The notes: generated by a model from the sequence alone, not told the origin. A DNA stretch of 64,000 nucleotides from Thiorhodovibrio litoralis (GCF_033954455.1 NZ_CP121473.1:4264501-4328500); one strand, 5' to 3'. Shown: positions 1 to 8,614, numbered from the stretch's first letter. Numbers and translations are program-made.

Positions 1-126
1 GGCCGCAGCCGGCTGAATGACTCCGCTGGCAGGTGGCGGTCTGCACTGGTTGCGGGAATAGTTACCTGAATTGCATGGAATTCCGGCTCATCTTTAGTCG
101 CTCTGCAATCGTCATCACCAAGCGCA

Positions 127-642
127 ATGACCCAGTATCTCGAAGGCTTTCCGCCGATCCTCGGCCCTGTCCCGCAGGTGCTGGTGTTGGGTTCGATGCC
201 GAGTGCGGCATCGCTGCGGGAGGGGCAATATTACGGCCACCCGCGCAACGCATTCTGGCCCGTCATGGCGCGACTGTTTGGCTGGCCGAATGATCTGCCT
301 TATGCGAAACGCTGCGCGGCGCTGGCCGCGCGCGGGGTGGCGCTTTGGGATGTGATTGGCCGTTGCGCGCGCAAGGGCAGCGCCGACGCGGCTATTGAGC
401 CTGACAGTATTCTGGTCAATCCAATCGCTGGCTTGATCGCGGATCAGCCCAGCTTAAAAGCAGTGATTTTCAATGGTGGCACCGCGGCACGCGAGTTCAA
501 CCGGCGCGTTCGGCCCGCGCTGGCGCATCAGGCATTGCCACACTATCAGCTGCCGTCGACCAGTCCGGCAATGGCGCGCCTCACCCTGGAGGGGAAAGTC
601 GAGGCCTGGCGCATTCTGCGCGATCTCCTCGCCGACAACTGA
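127..642 (+). CDS. DNA-deoxyinosine (hypoxanthine) glycosylase, uracil-DNA glycosylase superfamily
   Basis: The 171-aa product belongs by appearance to the uracil-DNA glycosylase superfamily, in the small branch annotated as DNA-deoxyinosine glycosylase. These cytoplasmic enzymes remove deaminated bases such as hypoxanthine. The N-terminus carries the signature LVLGSMPSAASL (about residues 19-30) followed by YYGHPRNAFWPV (about 36-47), typical of the substrate pocket loop. A C-terminal HYQLPSTSPA (about 138-147) corresponds to the DNA-intercalating LPSTSPA loop. The length matches the family. The gene starts at an ATG, stands alone upstream of the convergent draG end (38 bp gap), and is probably transcribed separately. 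Substrate choice cannot be proven from sequence. Confidence 0.85.
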   Translation: MTQYLEGFPPILGPVPQVLVLGSMPSAASLREGQYYGHPRNAFWPVMARLFGWPNDLPYAKRCAALAARGVALWDVIGRCARKGSADAAIEPDSILVNPIAGLIADQPSLKAVIFNGGTAAREFNRRVRPALAHQALPHYQLPSTSPAMARLTLEGKVEAWRILRDLLADN

Positions 643-679
643 GTGCGTTATGCCGGCGCGTGGAGTACGTTGGCCGCTG

Positions 680-1636
680 CTACCTGACCTGCCCGCTGCG
701 CACAAAGGGCGAGAGTGCGAGCAGCGCATGCGCTTGGCTGACCGCCTCCTGCTTGACGGGACGCTTGAGATGCCGGCTCCAGCGCACCGGAATTGCTGCT
801 GGCCCGTGCAGCGCGCCAGCGATCATGCCGACGATGGCGCCCGTGGTGTCGGCATCGCCGCCGCGGTTGACGGCTTCGATCAGTGCACTCTCGAAACTGT
901 CGGTGGCGAACAGCGCTTGAAAGACGACCTTGAGCGTGTCGACGATATAGGCACTGGGGTTTTCGAGCCGTTTGCGCTCAAAGCCGAAACGGCGCTCCTG
1001 CGCCACCAACGACTCGGCCAGCAGCTTGAGCCCGGTCTTGTCGCCGCCAAGGATCGCTGCCTGCACCATGCGGATGACGCACAGGGTGCCGGCATCGGAG
1101 AGGATGTGATGGTGGGTGACATGAGCCTGGATCCGATTGGCCTGATCGACCGCTTCGATATCGGCACCGAGCGTCGCCAAGGCGATCGGCAGACAGCGCA
1201 TGCAGGCGCCATTGCCGGCGTCGTAGTCGTTCTCGGGCATTTCGGTTTCGCCGGTTTGGCGAAAATGCGCGATACCGCGGCGCACGGTGTTGCCAATGTC
1301 GACCGGCTTGGTGCTCATCCAGTCGCTGAACGCCTCGGCGGCAGCGGTTGCATCGACACGGCCCGCCTGCACGATGCTGCGTCCAAGCGCCAGGGCCATT
1401 TCGGTGTCGTCGGTGACCTGCCCTTTGCGCAGCTTCAGCCAGCCGCCGCCGATCATCTCCTGATGCACGCGATATTCGGCCTGAATTTCCCGCGGCATCA
1501 TGAACTCCACGGTGGCACCAAGCGCATCACCTACGGCCAGGCCGAGATAGGCGCCGACCGCGCGACGGCGGATCAGCTCGCCAGAGTCAGCCTTGGCGAG
1601 GAACAGGGCTTCAGGATCAAGGACCGAAACAAGCAT
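680..1636 (-). CDS. draG: ADP-ribosyl-[dinitrogenase reductase] glycohydrolase DraG
   Basis: This cytoplasmic enzyme removes ADP-ribose from the arginine of NifH and so reactivates nitrogenase after ammonium or dark switch-off. The ADP-ribosylglycohydrolase fold shows at AYLGLAVGDALGATVEF near the N-terminus, the metal-binding QVTDDTEMALALG (about residues 75-87) and the second metal site RGGDADTTGAIVG (about 245-257). The length of about 318 aa fits DraG. I prefer the ATG at 1636; a GTG at 1648 is also possible. Either overlaps the 3' end of nifQ, so translational coupling is likely. It is the last gene of the nifB operon. Its partner draT is not in the window. The linkage to nif genes is what separates it from generic ADP-ribosylglycohydrolases. 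Confidence 0.88.
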   Translation of the reverse strand: MLVSVLDPEALFLAKADSGELIRRRAVGAYLGLAVGDALGATVEFMMPREIQAEYRVHQEMIGGGWLKLRKGQVTDDTEMALALGRSIVQAGRVDATAAAEAFSDWMSTKPVDIGNTVRRGIAHFRQTGETEMPENDYDAGNGACMRCLPIALATLGADIEAVDQANRIQAHVTHHHILSDAGTLCVIRMVQAAILGGDKTGLKLLAESLVAQERRFGFERKRLENPSAYIVDTLKVVFQALFATDSFESALIEAVNRGGDADTTGAIVGMIAGALHGPAAIPVRWSRHLKRPVKQEAVSQAHALLALSPFVRSGQVR

Positions 1637-2270
1637 GATAGTCGACACACTCCCCGCAACTTGGCGCGCGACAGGTGTAGATACCCTCGGACTCGCACAA
1701 CTGTTTGTAGAGAAAGCGTTTCCACTTCATATCCTTGATGTTGCGCGCAGCCAGACCAGGAAAGTTGCGCTGCATCAAGGCTGTTAGCTCGGAGCGATCC
1801 CACAGCCCCAGATCCTGCCACAGGTGATCGTCCCCGCAGCAGCCAACGGCGACGATGTGCGCCATCCACACCTCGGAGGGTGAGTCGCCGGCTTTGTCCA
1901 TCAACAGGATGCGCACCAGATCGGCGACTTCATCGAACCGCTCCGGTGCCAGGCGCGCGCCTGTCGCGACTGCCCCGCCAAGCTCCACGCCGGGAAAATG
2001 CCAGCGCATCAGGCAGCCGAAGGCGGCAGGCTCCAAGCCCAGCCAGTCGGGCAGCGCGCCCAGACCGCTGCACCGGCTGGCAATCATGCAGGCAAAGGCA
2101 CGATCGTTACCGCGACCGGCCGCATGCTGCATCAACCGGCTGAAGCGATCGGGCGCGTCGCGCGCGTCATCGATACCAAAAGAACCGATCTCCGGCACCG
2201 GACGATGGGCCTCGCGCGCCGCAACCGCTGAGACGCTGGCGCGCACCGGAGGAGACACGCTGGCGCGCAT
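1617..2270 (-). CDS. nifQ: NifQ, molybdenum donor for FeMo-co synthesis
   Basis: NifQ carries a Mo-Fe-S cluster and supplies molybdenum for FeMo-cofactor assembly. The 217-aa product has the family's diagnostic C-terminal cysteine array C-x4-C-x2-C-x5-C (CRAPSCGECVDYHACF, about residues 200-215). Further upstream the segment MQRNFPGLAARNIKDMKWKR matches the conserved helical region before the cysteines. It lies 4 bp after the upstream ferredoxin gene and overlaps draG, so it is firmly inside the nif operon. The N-terminal 30 residues are low in recognisable features and the start is not strongly fixed; a downstream start is possible. Confidence 0.9.
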   Translation of the reverse strand: MRASVSPPVRASVSAVAAREAHRPVPEIGSFGIDDARDAPDRFSRLMQHAAGRGNDRAFACMIASRCSGLGALPDWLGLEPAAFGCLMRWHFPGVELGGAVATGARLAPERFDEVADLVRILLMDKAGDSPSEVWMAHIVAVGCCGDDHLWQDLGLWDRSELTALMQRNFPGLAARNIKDMKWKRFLYKQLCESEGIYTCRAPSCGECVDYHACFGP

Positions 2271-2274
2271 TGGA

Positions 2275-2622
2275 TCAGTACTCCACGAGAATGTCTTCGT
2301 CGCGGACGATCATCTGGCAGGCCAACCGCCATTCGCTTGGCATGTCGTCCACATGCAACGCGTCGATCTGATCCTGGGTCAGCTTGCCGAGTTCCTTGAG
2401 GACGTTCTGCTCCTTGTCGGTCAGGAAGTAGCCCATGCGGTCTTTGTTGTCGACACTGGTGACCCGCACCAGACAGTGCCCGCACTCGCCATCCTGGCAG
2501 TCAAAATTGACCGGGACCTTGTTTTCCTTGGCGAGTTTCAGCAGGGTCTCGGTGTGGCTGCCGGCGACTGCGTAGACGGTCTTGTCTTTGAAGTCGGGGT
2601 TAGAGAATGTCACTAAAGCCAT
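2275..2622 (-). CDS. [2Fe-2S] ferredoxin of the nif operon
   Basis: A 115-aa soluble plant/adrenodoxin-type ferredoxin. The cluster ligands are visible as CQDGECGHC (C-x4-C-x2-C, about residues 42-50) plus a distal cysteine in RLACQ (about residue 102). It would carry low-potential electrons to nitrogenase or to the cofactor assembly machinery. It is the second of two consecutive [2Fe-2S] ferredoxins and is followed 4 bp later by nifQ. Between the cluster loop and the distal cysteine it has an insertion rich in charged residues. The exact electron-transfer partner cannot be told from sequence. Confidence 0.85.
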   Translation of the reverse strand: MALVTFSNPDFKDKTVYAVAGSHTETLLKLAKENKVPVNFDCQDGECGHCLVRVTSVDNKDRMGYFLTDKEQNVLKELGKLTQDQIDALHVDDMPSEWRLACQMIVRDEDILVEY

Positions 2623-2668
2623 CGTTTCGATGCTCCATCAATTTCAAGCGGTAAGACGGGGGTATGGA

Positions 2669-2953
2669 TTAAGCAGGCTTGACTGTGCAGTCGCCGATAA
2701 TCTGCGCCTGGCAGGCCAGACGGTCATGACGGCTGGCCATGTTCTCGCGCAGGACTTTTTCCTCCAGCACCGAGGGCTCGGTCAGATTGTTCCAGCCTTC
2801 CGTCACATGCATCATGCAGGTGCCGCAGTCGCCCTCGCGGCAGCCGTAGATGATGCCAGCGCCGATTTTCTCGGAGACGTCGATCACGCGAATGCCGGCT
2901 GGGACATTCACGGTCTGGCCGATGTCTTCGAAAGTGACTTTTGCTTTTGCCAT
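2669..2953 (-). CDS. [2Fe-2S] ferredoxin of the nif operon (shorter paralogue)
   Basis: A 94-aa [2Fe-2S] ferredoxin beginning at the ATG at 2953, which is preceded by an AGGAG ribosome binding site about 10 nt upstream. A longer frame to 3055 exists but runs through ferredoxin-spacer DNA without a site. Ligands are CREGDCGTC (C-x4-C-x2-C) and a distal cysteine in RLACQAQ near the C-terminus. It is similar in layout to the neighbour at 2275-2622 but shorter, so the pair may be an old duplication. Probable role is electron supply for nitrogen fixation. Confidence 0.85.
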   Translation of the reverse strand: MAKAKVTFEDIGQTVNVPAGIRVIDVSEKIGAGIIYGCREGDCGTCMMHVTEGWNNLTEPSVLEEKVLRENMASRHDRLACQAQIIGDCTVKPA

Positions 2954-3051
2954 GGGGTTTTGACTCCTGTTTGGTCGATTTAAAAAAGGTATGTGCTCGC
3001 CACACGGCGGTTGCGCTTCGCGCGCATCCGCTCGGCGGCGGGTCTGAAGAC

Positions 3052-3330
3052 TCAACGCGCCTGAATCGCCGCCTGTGTCTGCTGCCAGATAGCCGGGGGA
3101 ATGCCAGTCAGCGAGCCGGGCGGATTCACCGGCGCGCCGCTTGGGTCGAGAATGGCGCCTTCAATCGGGCAGATACTGGCGCACTGGGGTTCGGCAAAGT
3201 CGCCTTCGCAACCGGTGCAACGGGCTGAATCGATACGGAAATGCGGTTCAGCGGCAAACACCGCCTGGCTTGGGCACAGGGGTTCGCAGGCCCAGCAGTT
3301 CACACAGTCGTCTGTAATGCGATAGGACAT
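3052..3330 (-). CDS. fdxN: 2[4Fe-4S] ferredoxin, FdxN type
   Basis: A 92-aa bacterial-type ferredoxin with two cluster motifs: CVNCWACEPLCP (C-x2-C-x2-C-x3-CP) near residue 9, and CTGC followed by an eight-residue insert and CASICP near residue 38. The long insert in the second motif is typical of FdxN/Alvin-type ferredoxins found beside nifB in purple bacteria. These ferredoxins deliver electrons for NifB chemistry or nitrogenase. It lies 25 bp after nifB and about 100 bp before the next ferredoxin. Confidence 0.88.
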   Translation of the reverse strand: MSYRITDDCVNCWACEPLCPSQAVFAAEPHFRIDSARCTGCEGDFAEPQCASICPIEGAILDPSGAPVNPPGSLTGIPPAIWQQTQAAIQAR

Positions 3331-3354
3331 TTGGAAGACTCCCCAATGCGGACT

Positions 3355-5028
3355 TCAGGCCGAGAGCGCGCGGCCCGTCGTGTCGGTGTTGGTTTCATGC
3401 GCGCCAGGCCAATCGGAATAGGCGTTTGCAAGTGCCGCGGTGATTGCCGCGCCGGCCTCCGCCGTCAGCGGACGGATTCCGGCGGCTTCCAGTTGCTGCC
3501 AGGCATCGAAGCCGATCCGCGTGCACAGCACGGCATCACAATCATCGAGGGCAGTGATCGCCGCAGGCTTGTCCGCACCCGCGGCGCCTTCATTGCCAGC
3601 TTGTAGCTGGGCAATGACTTCACGCGTCGCGATTTGCCGGGCACCCTGGGCGTCGAGCCGGTAGATCAAAAACGCGTTCGCCTCAGTAAAGGCCTGATCA
3701 ACTGCACGTCCGTCACCACTGGCCACAGCGACTTGAAACGCCTTTGCACTGGAAGCGACTTGGGCGTTACCCACATCCGCGCCGGTCAAGCCAGGCTTCG
3801 CCTTGGTGGTGCGCGTTAGGCGATCAAGCGACACCAGAACGCGCGACGGCTGCGCGGCTGCGCGGTTGGCTTCGATCTCCTTATGCACCTGCCTGCGGCG
3901 CTCCATCGCGGCGGCGTGGTCGATCTCCAGCTTGTCGATGCGCTCAAGGGTGAATTCGGCATGGCGATCCTGCCCCAGCATGCCGATGGCGTCGGCGCGA
4001 CATTGGCGGCAGTGACTCATGATCTCCATGTCGTTCGCGCATTGCTCCTGCACGGCTTTGAGCTCATCCGCCGTGGGCGAGCGCTGCCCCATCAGGCCGA
4101 AGAAGGTGCCGTGCTCAGGCTCCGCAATCAGCGGCATGATGTTGTGCAGGAAGGCGCCTTTTTCTTTGACAACGCGGCTGACTTCAGCGAGATGCTGATC
4201 GTTGACACCGGGGATGAGCACCGAGTTGATCTTGACCAGCACGCCCCGTTCGGCCAGCATTTCGAGGCCCTTGAGCTGTTGATCGATCAGAATGGCGGCG
4301 GCCTTGGCACCGCGGATACGCCGATGCTCCCAGAAGATCCAGGGATAGATCTGCGCGCCGATCTCTGGATCGATGCAATTTATCGTGATGGTGACGTGGT
4401 CGATGTTGTACTTGCACAGCTCCTCGACATGCTGCGGCAGCATCAGGCCGTTAGTCGAGACGCACAGGCGGATATCCGGCGCCTTGTCGGTCAAGGCCGC
4501 AAAGGTCGCGAAGGTGCGCTCGGGATTGGCCAGCGGATCGCCCGGCCCAGCAATGCCGAGCACTGTGAGCTGCGGAATCTCTGCCGCGACCGCCAAGGTC
4601 TTTTTGACCGCCTGCTCGGGCGTGAGCAGTTCGGAGACCACGCCGGGGCGGGACTCGTTGGAACAGTCGTACTTACGGTTGCAATAATGGCATTGGATGT
4701 TGCATGCAGGCGCCACCGCCACATGCATGCGCGCATAATGGTGATGCGCGTCTTTCGAGAAGCAGGGGTGATTGCGGATTTTGTCCTGCACGTTCACCGG
4801 GCCCGGTGTTGCTGCGGGCGTCTGCTCCCCGCACGCACTCTGGCGAGTGGATACGCTTGGGCTCTTAGATGCTTCTGTAATGTTGGATGCTTTTGCACTG
4901 GCTCCACCGCAGCCAGTCCCCGAGCCGTCCCGGCTGCCGTCGCAGCTCGCACCCGATGCGACCGCGCGATCTGAAGACTGACACCGGCTCCGTACAGCAC
5001 CGGACGGATCAACAACCTTTAACTCCAT
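3355..5028 (-). CDS. nifB: NifB, radical SAM FeMo-co precursor (NifB-co) synthase
   Basis: NifB fuses two [4Fe-4S] units and inserts carbide to make the NifB-co precursor. The radical SAM triad CNIQCHYC (C-x3-C-x2-C) follows the family signature HARMHVAVAPACN. A downstream CRQCRADAIGMLG supplies further cluster ligands. The last 150 residues, from about VLVSLDRL, form a NifX/NafY-like C-terminal domain, giving the common two-domain NifB. I choose the ATG at 5028, which has GGAGG 5 nt upstream, over the ATG at 5061. Odd feature: a roughly 60-residue Ser/Gly/Thr-rich N-terminal extension containing several cysteines (C in SRCQS, ASCDG, GTGCGG, SACGE) before the catalytic domain. First gene of the nif operon. 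Confidence 0.95.
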   Translation of the reverse strand: MELKVVDPSGAVRSRCQSSDRAVASGASCDGSRDGSGTGCGGASAKASNITEASKSPSVSTRQSACGEQTPAATPGPVNVQDKIRNHPCFSKDAHHHYARMHVAVAPACNIQCHYCNRKYDCSNESRPGVVSELLTPEQAVKKTLAVAAEIPQLTVLGIAGPGDPLANPERTFATFAALTDKAPDIRLCVSTNGLMLPQHVEELCKYNIDHVTITINCIDPEIGAQIYPWIFWEHRRIRGAKAAAILIDQQLKGLEMLAERGVLVKINSVLIPGVNDQHLAEVSRVVKEKGAFLHNIMPLIAEPEHGTFFGLMGQRSPTADELKAVQEQCANDMEIMSHCRQCRADAIGMLGQDRHAEFTLERIDKLEIDHAAAMERRRQVHKEIEANRAAAQPSRVLVSLDRLTRTTKAKPGLTGADVGNAQVASSAKAFQVAVASGDGRAVDQAFTEANAFLIYRLDAQGARQIATREVIAQLQAGNEGAAGADKPAAITALDDCDAVLCTRIGFDAWQQLEAAGIRPLTAEAGAAITAALANAYSDWPGAHETNTDTTGRALSA

Positions 5029-5093
5029 GATGCCTCCCGTCGAAATCGACAGCACCGCCACGCAGCGCCTGAAACGCGAATTACAGGCATCAA

Positions 5094-5109
5094 TGCAAAA
5101 CGCATGCCC
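5094..5109 (-). promoter_or_regulatory. sigma54 (-24/-12) promoter of nifB
   Basis: On the minus strand the 16-mer GGGCATGCGTTTTGCA matches the RpoN consensus TGGCAC-N5-TTGC at both invariant dinucleotides: GG and GC are 10 nt apart. Predicted transcription starts near 5083, giving a leader of about 55 nt before the nifB ATG at 5028. Confidence 0.75.
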
Positions 5110-5170
5110 ACCATTGCGCAGCGAAACAAAAGCTGTAATTCAATGTCTTGCAAACGCTTGAACGGGACCT

Positions 5171-5186
5171 TGTCGCAAGCGCGACA
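5171..5186. promoter_or_regulatory. NifA upstream activator site (TGT-N10-ACA)
   Basis: TGTCGCAAGCGCGACA is an exact TGT-N10-ACA and is itself a near-palindrome. It sits about 95 bp upstream of the predicted nifB start, the expected distance for NifA acting on sigma54 promoters. It lies just before the preferred start of the divergent protease gene, so it could also influence that gene. Confidence 0.7.
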
Positions 5187-5193
5187 GGTCCTG

Positions 5194-6096
5194 ATGGGCC
5201 TTTGTGCGATCCGCGACCCGCGCCGCAGGCGGCCAATCGCCGCGCTCGTGCTGCTGCTCGCCGCAGCCCCGGCGTGCGCCCTGCATCAGGGAAAGGTCGA
5301 CATTGGGGGGCAGTATCCAGCGGTGGTTAAGATCGCGACCGAGGCTGACGGCAGCCTGTGCAGCGCAACCAAAATCAGCGCGCATTGGCTACTTACCGCG
5401 GCCCATTGTCTGGTGGAGCCGCAAAGCGGCGAGCTGCGGGAGGCGTTTAAACCCGGCGGTGAAATTCTGCTGAGCAACACCCCGGTGCAGCGCTCAGCCG
5501 ATGACGCGCATCCCGTGGTGATCGATAAAGCACACCTGGCACCAGCCTATGCGCGAGGTCTGCAGGCTTTTCAAGCCTACAAGCGTGATCGCTTGGCTGC
5601 GGCGCGCGAGCGCGAGCTTGACGCCTCGGCCATGCCGACGCTAAGCCCAGAGGCGGCGCTCGAGAAACGACTGCGGCTGCGCTATCACTTCGCGGCGCGC
5701 TATCCCGATGTGGCCTTACTGCGGCTACGCACCGCCACGCCGGATATACCCACCCTCGCCGTTGAACCCAAGGTACCGGATGCGGACACTGAAGTAACTT
5801 TGGTCGGCTATGGTTGCGCCGCGCCCGGTGCCGATTCAACTCACCCGATGCGACGTGTTTGGGGGACGACCCGAGTGATCCGCGCGGATGCGATCAACTT
5901 CTACACCATGGGCGGGCAAATGCGCGAGGGCGCCCCATCACTGTGCCCTGGCAACTCCGGCGGGCCGGTGCTGCACAAAGGGCGGGTGATTGGAGTCAAT
6001 ACGGTGGTCTATGGCCTCAATGCAAGGCACGGAGCACGGTCCAACATGGCCGTCAACCTTGCTCCACTGGCCGACTGGCTCGAGATGGCGCGATGA
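5194..6096 (+). CDS. Secreted trypsin-like serine protease
   Basis: A 300-aa S1-family protease. The catalytic triad is visible: His in LLTAAHCLVE, Asp in RYPDVALLRLR, Ser in CPGNSGGPVL. An N-terminal RRRRPIAALVLLLAAAPACA signal segment predicts export. The frame is open from 5104, but the ATG at 5194 places a short basic n-region directly before the hydrophobic core and leaves the NifA site outside the gene, so I prefer it. A 75-residue charged insert between His and Asp is unusual. It is divergent from nifB; no link to nitrogen fixation is evident. A strong terminator follows. Confidence 0.85.
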   Translation: MGLCAIRDPRRRRPIAALVLLLAAAPACALHQGKVDIGGQYPAVVKIATEADGSLCSATKISAHWLLTAAHCLVEPQSGELREAFKPGGEILLSNTPVQRSADDAHPVVIDKAHLAPAYARGLQAFQAYKRDRLAAARERELDASAMPTLSPEAALEKRLRLRYHFAARYPDVALLRLRTATPDIPTLAVEPKVPDADTEVTLVGYGCAAPGADSTHPMRRVWGTTRVIRADAINFYTMGGQMREGAPSLCPGNSGGPVLHKGRVIGVNTVVYGLNARHGARSNMAVNLAPLADWLEMAR

Positions 6097-6118
6097 GCGC
6101 AGGGGCTGCCAACGCAGT

Positions 6119-6145
6119 GCGCGGCCCGCATTGCACGGGCCGCGC
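6119..6145 (+). terminator. Rho-independent terminator after the protease gene
   Basis: A perfect 10-bp stem (GCGCGGCCCG / CGGGCCGCGC) with a 7-nt loop, followed by GTTTGT, lies 23 bp after the protease stop and just before the convergent end of the octahaem gene. Confidence 0.75.
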
Positions 6146-6176
6146 GTTTGTAATGTTGAACTGCCGCCAGCGGCGA

Positions 6177-8513
6177 TTACGGACGCCCGTAGGGAGCTGC
6201 GGGCCGAGCGACTGACATGAGATTGGAGTGGACAGGTCCGGCGGGGTGCGCATTCGCGCGCGCCTCGACCGGCGGCCGCGGCTTTGCTTGATCCGCGGGT
6301 TGGTCGGCCGGCTGATCAGGCGCTTGCCCAGGCGCGTTGGAACCGGCATTGCTCAGACTCTTGCCGCTGTTTTTCAGGCCTTCCAGGTCCTGCAGCTCAG
6401 CGATGCGCTCGGGTGAGTAGGCCAGCTCGGCAAAGTCCATGACGCCATTCGGATCGTGGCATTCCTTGCACTCGCGCCCCTTGCCATTGATGCCGTGATT
6501 GACCATCAGGGTGCCCATCTGGCGCATCCAGTGGGGCTCGACATTGACCAGCTCGCCGTCATCGGTCATCGGGAAGTGCGGCGACCAGCCTTGCATGACT
6601 CCGAAGTAGTACATGAACTCATCCATCATGTAGACCTTGAAGGGCGTCTGATACATGCGCTTGACGATGGGATCGCTGATAGCCACCTTGACCGCGGCCT
6701 TGGGGTCGCCAGTCTCATAGTAGGTCGAGTAGTCGAACGGCAAGATCATGGCGCCGAAGGGGCCTTGGTTACCCATGTCCTCATACATCATGGCATTGAA
6801 GACTTTGAACGGATAAATGCGGCTTTCGCCTTCGTTCATCGCCACTTTGAGGTTTTTGTCGATCATCTCGCGGCGCTTGGCGAGCATCTCTGGCGTGAGT
6901 TGGCTTAACGGATCAGTCGCCTTCCTGACATAGTCATCGACGTCGATGTCGGGATAGGTCTCTTTGAGCTTCTCAGCCGCGGCGCGAATCTCAGCGAGTG
7001 CTTCCGGATCATCGATTCTGACCATCTGGTTCATCAGCGGATTGTAGGCACCGGTGCCCTCGGGATTGTTGCCGAGCGCATTGGCCAAGAAGGTGCCGTT
7101 GCCGTTGAACCACAGGAACTTAAAGCCTTTGCCGGGCTCACCGGATTGATAGATGTCGGTGTATTCCCAGACGCCCTCCTCTGCATTCCAGGTCGGATGC
7201 ACCCAGTCGCGCAGCACCACGCTGTTGTGCTCCAACTCCTTGATGTGGCAGGTCTCGCAGGCCATGCGGGCGATATGGCCATTGAGCAGAGCCTTGTCCT
7301 CGGAGTTGTTGTGCGGTGCCTCGGTGTGGCAACTGGAACAGGTCACGTCCTTATCCGGCAAGTCGTTGGCGACCAGATCGACACCCATGCGCCCGCGCGG
7401 GATCTTGTGGCCTTCTGGCTCATGGCAGTCGGTGCATTGAATACCGGCAGCGGCATGGACGTCGTCTTGCGGACTGAAGGGATTACCGCGTTTGGCGCCA
7501 TGGTGCAGCAGGCGCTGGTTTTCGTCGCCCAACTGGGTGGCGGCAAAGTTATGCGCGTAGATGTCACCGCCCATGTTGTGTTGATGACAGCGCAGGCAGT
7601 TGTCGCTGCGGATCTCGGCCACGGTCAGGGCCGCACGCATGCTGCGATCCTGGTTCCAGCGGGTGCCCTTGTCGTCCTTGAGGACATAGCGCTTGTTCAT
7701 GTCATAGGTGCGCGAGTGGCAGATCAGGCAGTCGATGCCCTGCTTCGCCATATCGGGCACGTCGCCGATGGGCATCATCTTCTCGGTGGCGGGCTGGTAA
7801 TTGCCGCCGATGTGGCACTGACCACAGCCCTCGCTACGCATCTCGACTTCGCCCCCGGCGCGCTCCGGGCGGCTCTCGACCAGCGCGGCCCAGCCAGTCC
7901 AGGTGAAGCTGCCGGGGATGCCGCAGGCACGGTCGATCTTGCCGACTGGAATCTTGTGCGGGCCGGCGTTGACCTGACGCCCGTCGTAGCCATAAGTCGA
8001 AAAGCCACCGCCGGAAGTCTGGAACTTAAAATGCACCGAATTGACGATGTCCTCTAAGGTGTTGACTGTCTTGAGCTCGCCCTCGCCGTGATTGACGGTG
8101 ATGGTTTCATGGCAGCGCAGGCAGGTTTCCGGTCCGACGTACTTGCGAATGCCGGCCTCACGGAAATACTCGATATGCTTGGGTTCCACCTCGCTGACGA
8201 AGGATGGGGTATTCATCAGCATCTCGATCTTGACTTTGCGCGCGAGCGGGTCCTGATCCTCGCGCACCACCGCAGCGGCTTTGTCGTAGCGCGCTTCCTC
8301 GCTCAGTTCGCGTGCGAGGACTTCGAACTCGAGGTCGGTCAGTTCCTGGCTGCTGCTATAGCTGAGCGGCGCGTTGGTCTTGCCGACGTAGGCATCGAAA
8401 AACAGCGGATATAAAAATTTGTACGCCAGAATGACCGCAAGCAGCAGACCGCCGATGATCAAAAAACGGCGTTTGGACTTGGGGCTGACAAGTGTTTCCG
8501 TCAGGGTGCTCAT
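6177..8513 (-). CDS. Octahaem c-type cytochrome, membrane-anchored
   Basis: A 778-aa protein with one N-terminal membrane helix (RRFLIIGGLLLAVILAYKFL, about residues 16-35) and a large exported domain containing eight CxxCH haem sites: CLRCH, CGQCH, CLICH, CLRCH, CTDCH, CSSCH, CETCH and CKECH. The layout resembles the octahaem tetrathionate-reductase/hydroxylamine-oxidoreductase-like cytochromes, but all eight sites here are plain CxxCH and the substrate cannot be assigned. The C-terminal 80 residues are low-complexity (PADQPADQ-type repeats) and probably disordered. It is the last gene of a three-gene operon with cytochrome b and a heptahaem c, divergent from the hydrogenase operon. The operon is likely to move electrons between the quinone pool, hydrogenase and a periplasmic acceptor; that is inference. 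Confidence 0.85.
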   Translation of the reverse strand: MSTLTETLVSPKSKRRFLIIGGLLLAVILAYKFLYPLFFDAYVGKTNAPLSYSSSQELTDLEFEVLARELSEEARYDKAAAVVREDQDPLARKVKIEMLMNTPSFVSEVEPKHIEYFREAGIRKYVGPETCLRCHETITVNHGEGELKTVNTLEDIVNSVHFKFQTSGGGFSTYGYDGRQVNAGPHKIPVGKIDRACGIPGSFTWTGWAALVESRPERAGGEVEMRSEGCGQCHIGGNYQPATEKMMPIGDVPDMAKQGIDCLICHSRTYDMNKRYVLKDDKGTRWNQDRSMRAALTVAEIRSDNCLRCHQHNMGGDIYAHNFAATQLGDENQRLLHHGAKRGNPFSPQDDVHAAAGIQCTDCHEPEGHKIPRGRMGVDLVANDLPDKDVTCSSCHTEAPHNNSEDKALLNGHIARMACETCHIKELEHNSVVLRDWVHPTWNAEEGVWEYTDIYQSGEPGKGFKFLWFNGNGTFLANALGNNPEGTGAYNPLMNQMVRIDDPEALAEIRAAAEKLKETYPDIDVDDYVRKATDPLSQLTPEMLAKRREMIDKNLKVAMNEGESRIYPFKVFNAMMYEDMGNQGPFGAMILPFDYSTYYETGDPKAAVKVAISDPIVKRMYQTPFKVYMMDEFMYYFGVMQGWSPHFPMTDDGELVNVEPHWMRQMGTLMVNHGINGKGRECKECHDPNGVMDFAELAYSPERIAELQDLEGLKNSGKSLSNAGSNAPGQAPDQPADQPADQAKPRPPVEARANAHPAGPVHSNLMSVARPAAPYGRP

Positions 8514-8614
8514 GTTTGCTTCTCTTCAGTCAGGCGCGCCAGTCTCGCGCGGTGCCAGTGGATCATTGAATCCCGATTTGCGACTTAAGTCGGACAGTCG
8601 CGTTGCGGGGAAAT

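Noticed and set aside
1-126. Coding start in the first 126 bases
   Set aside because: The plus-strand frame 33-293 overlaps the glycosylase in another frame and has no family features; the stretch probably holds only the glycosylase promoter.
3883-4974. Long plus-strand open frame opposite nifB (363 codons)
   Set aside because: It is the antisense of a high-GC gene; the minus strand carries unmistakable NifB motifs. The same applies to the long frames at 473-1738, 7146-8057, 9304-10233, 19476-20525 and 33138-34070.
6177-8513. Naming the octahaem protein a tetrathionate reductase or hydroxylamine oxidoreductase
   Set aside because: Eight haem sites alone do not define the substrate, and no diagnostic catalytic haem motif could be picked out by eye.
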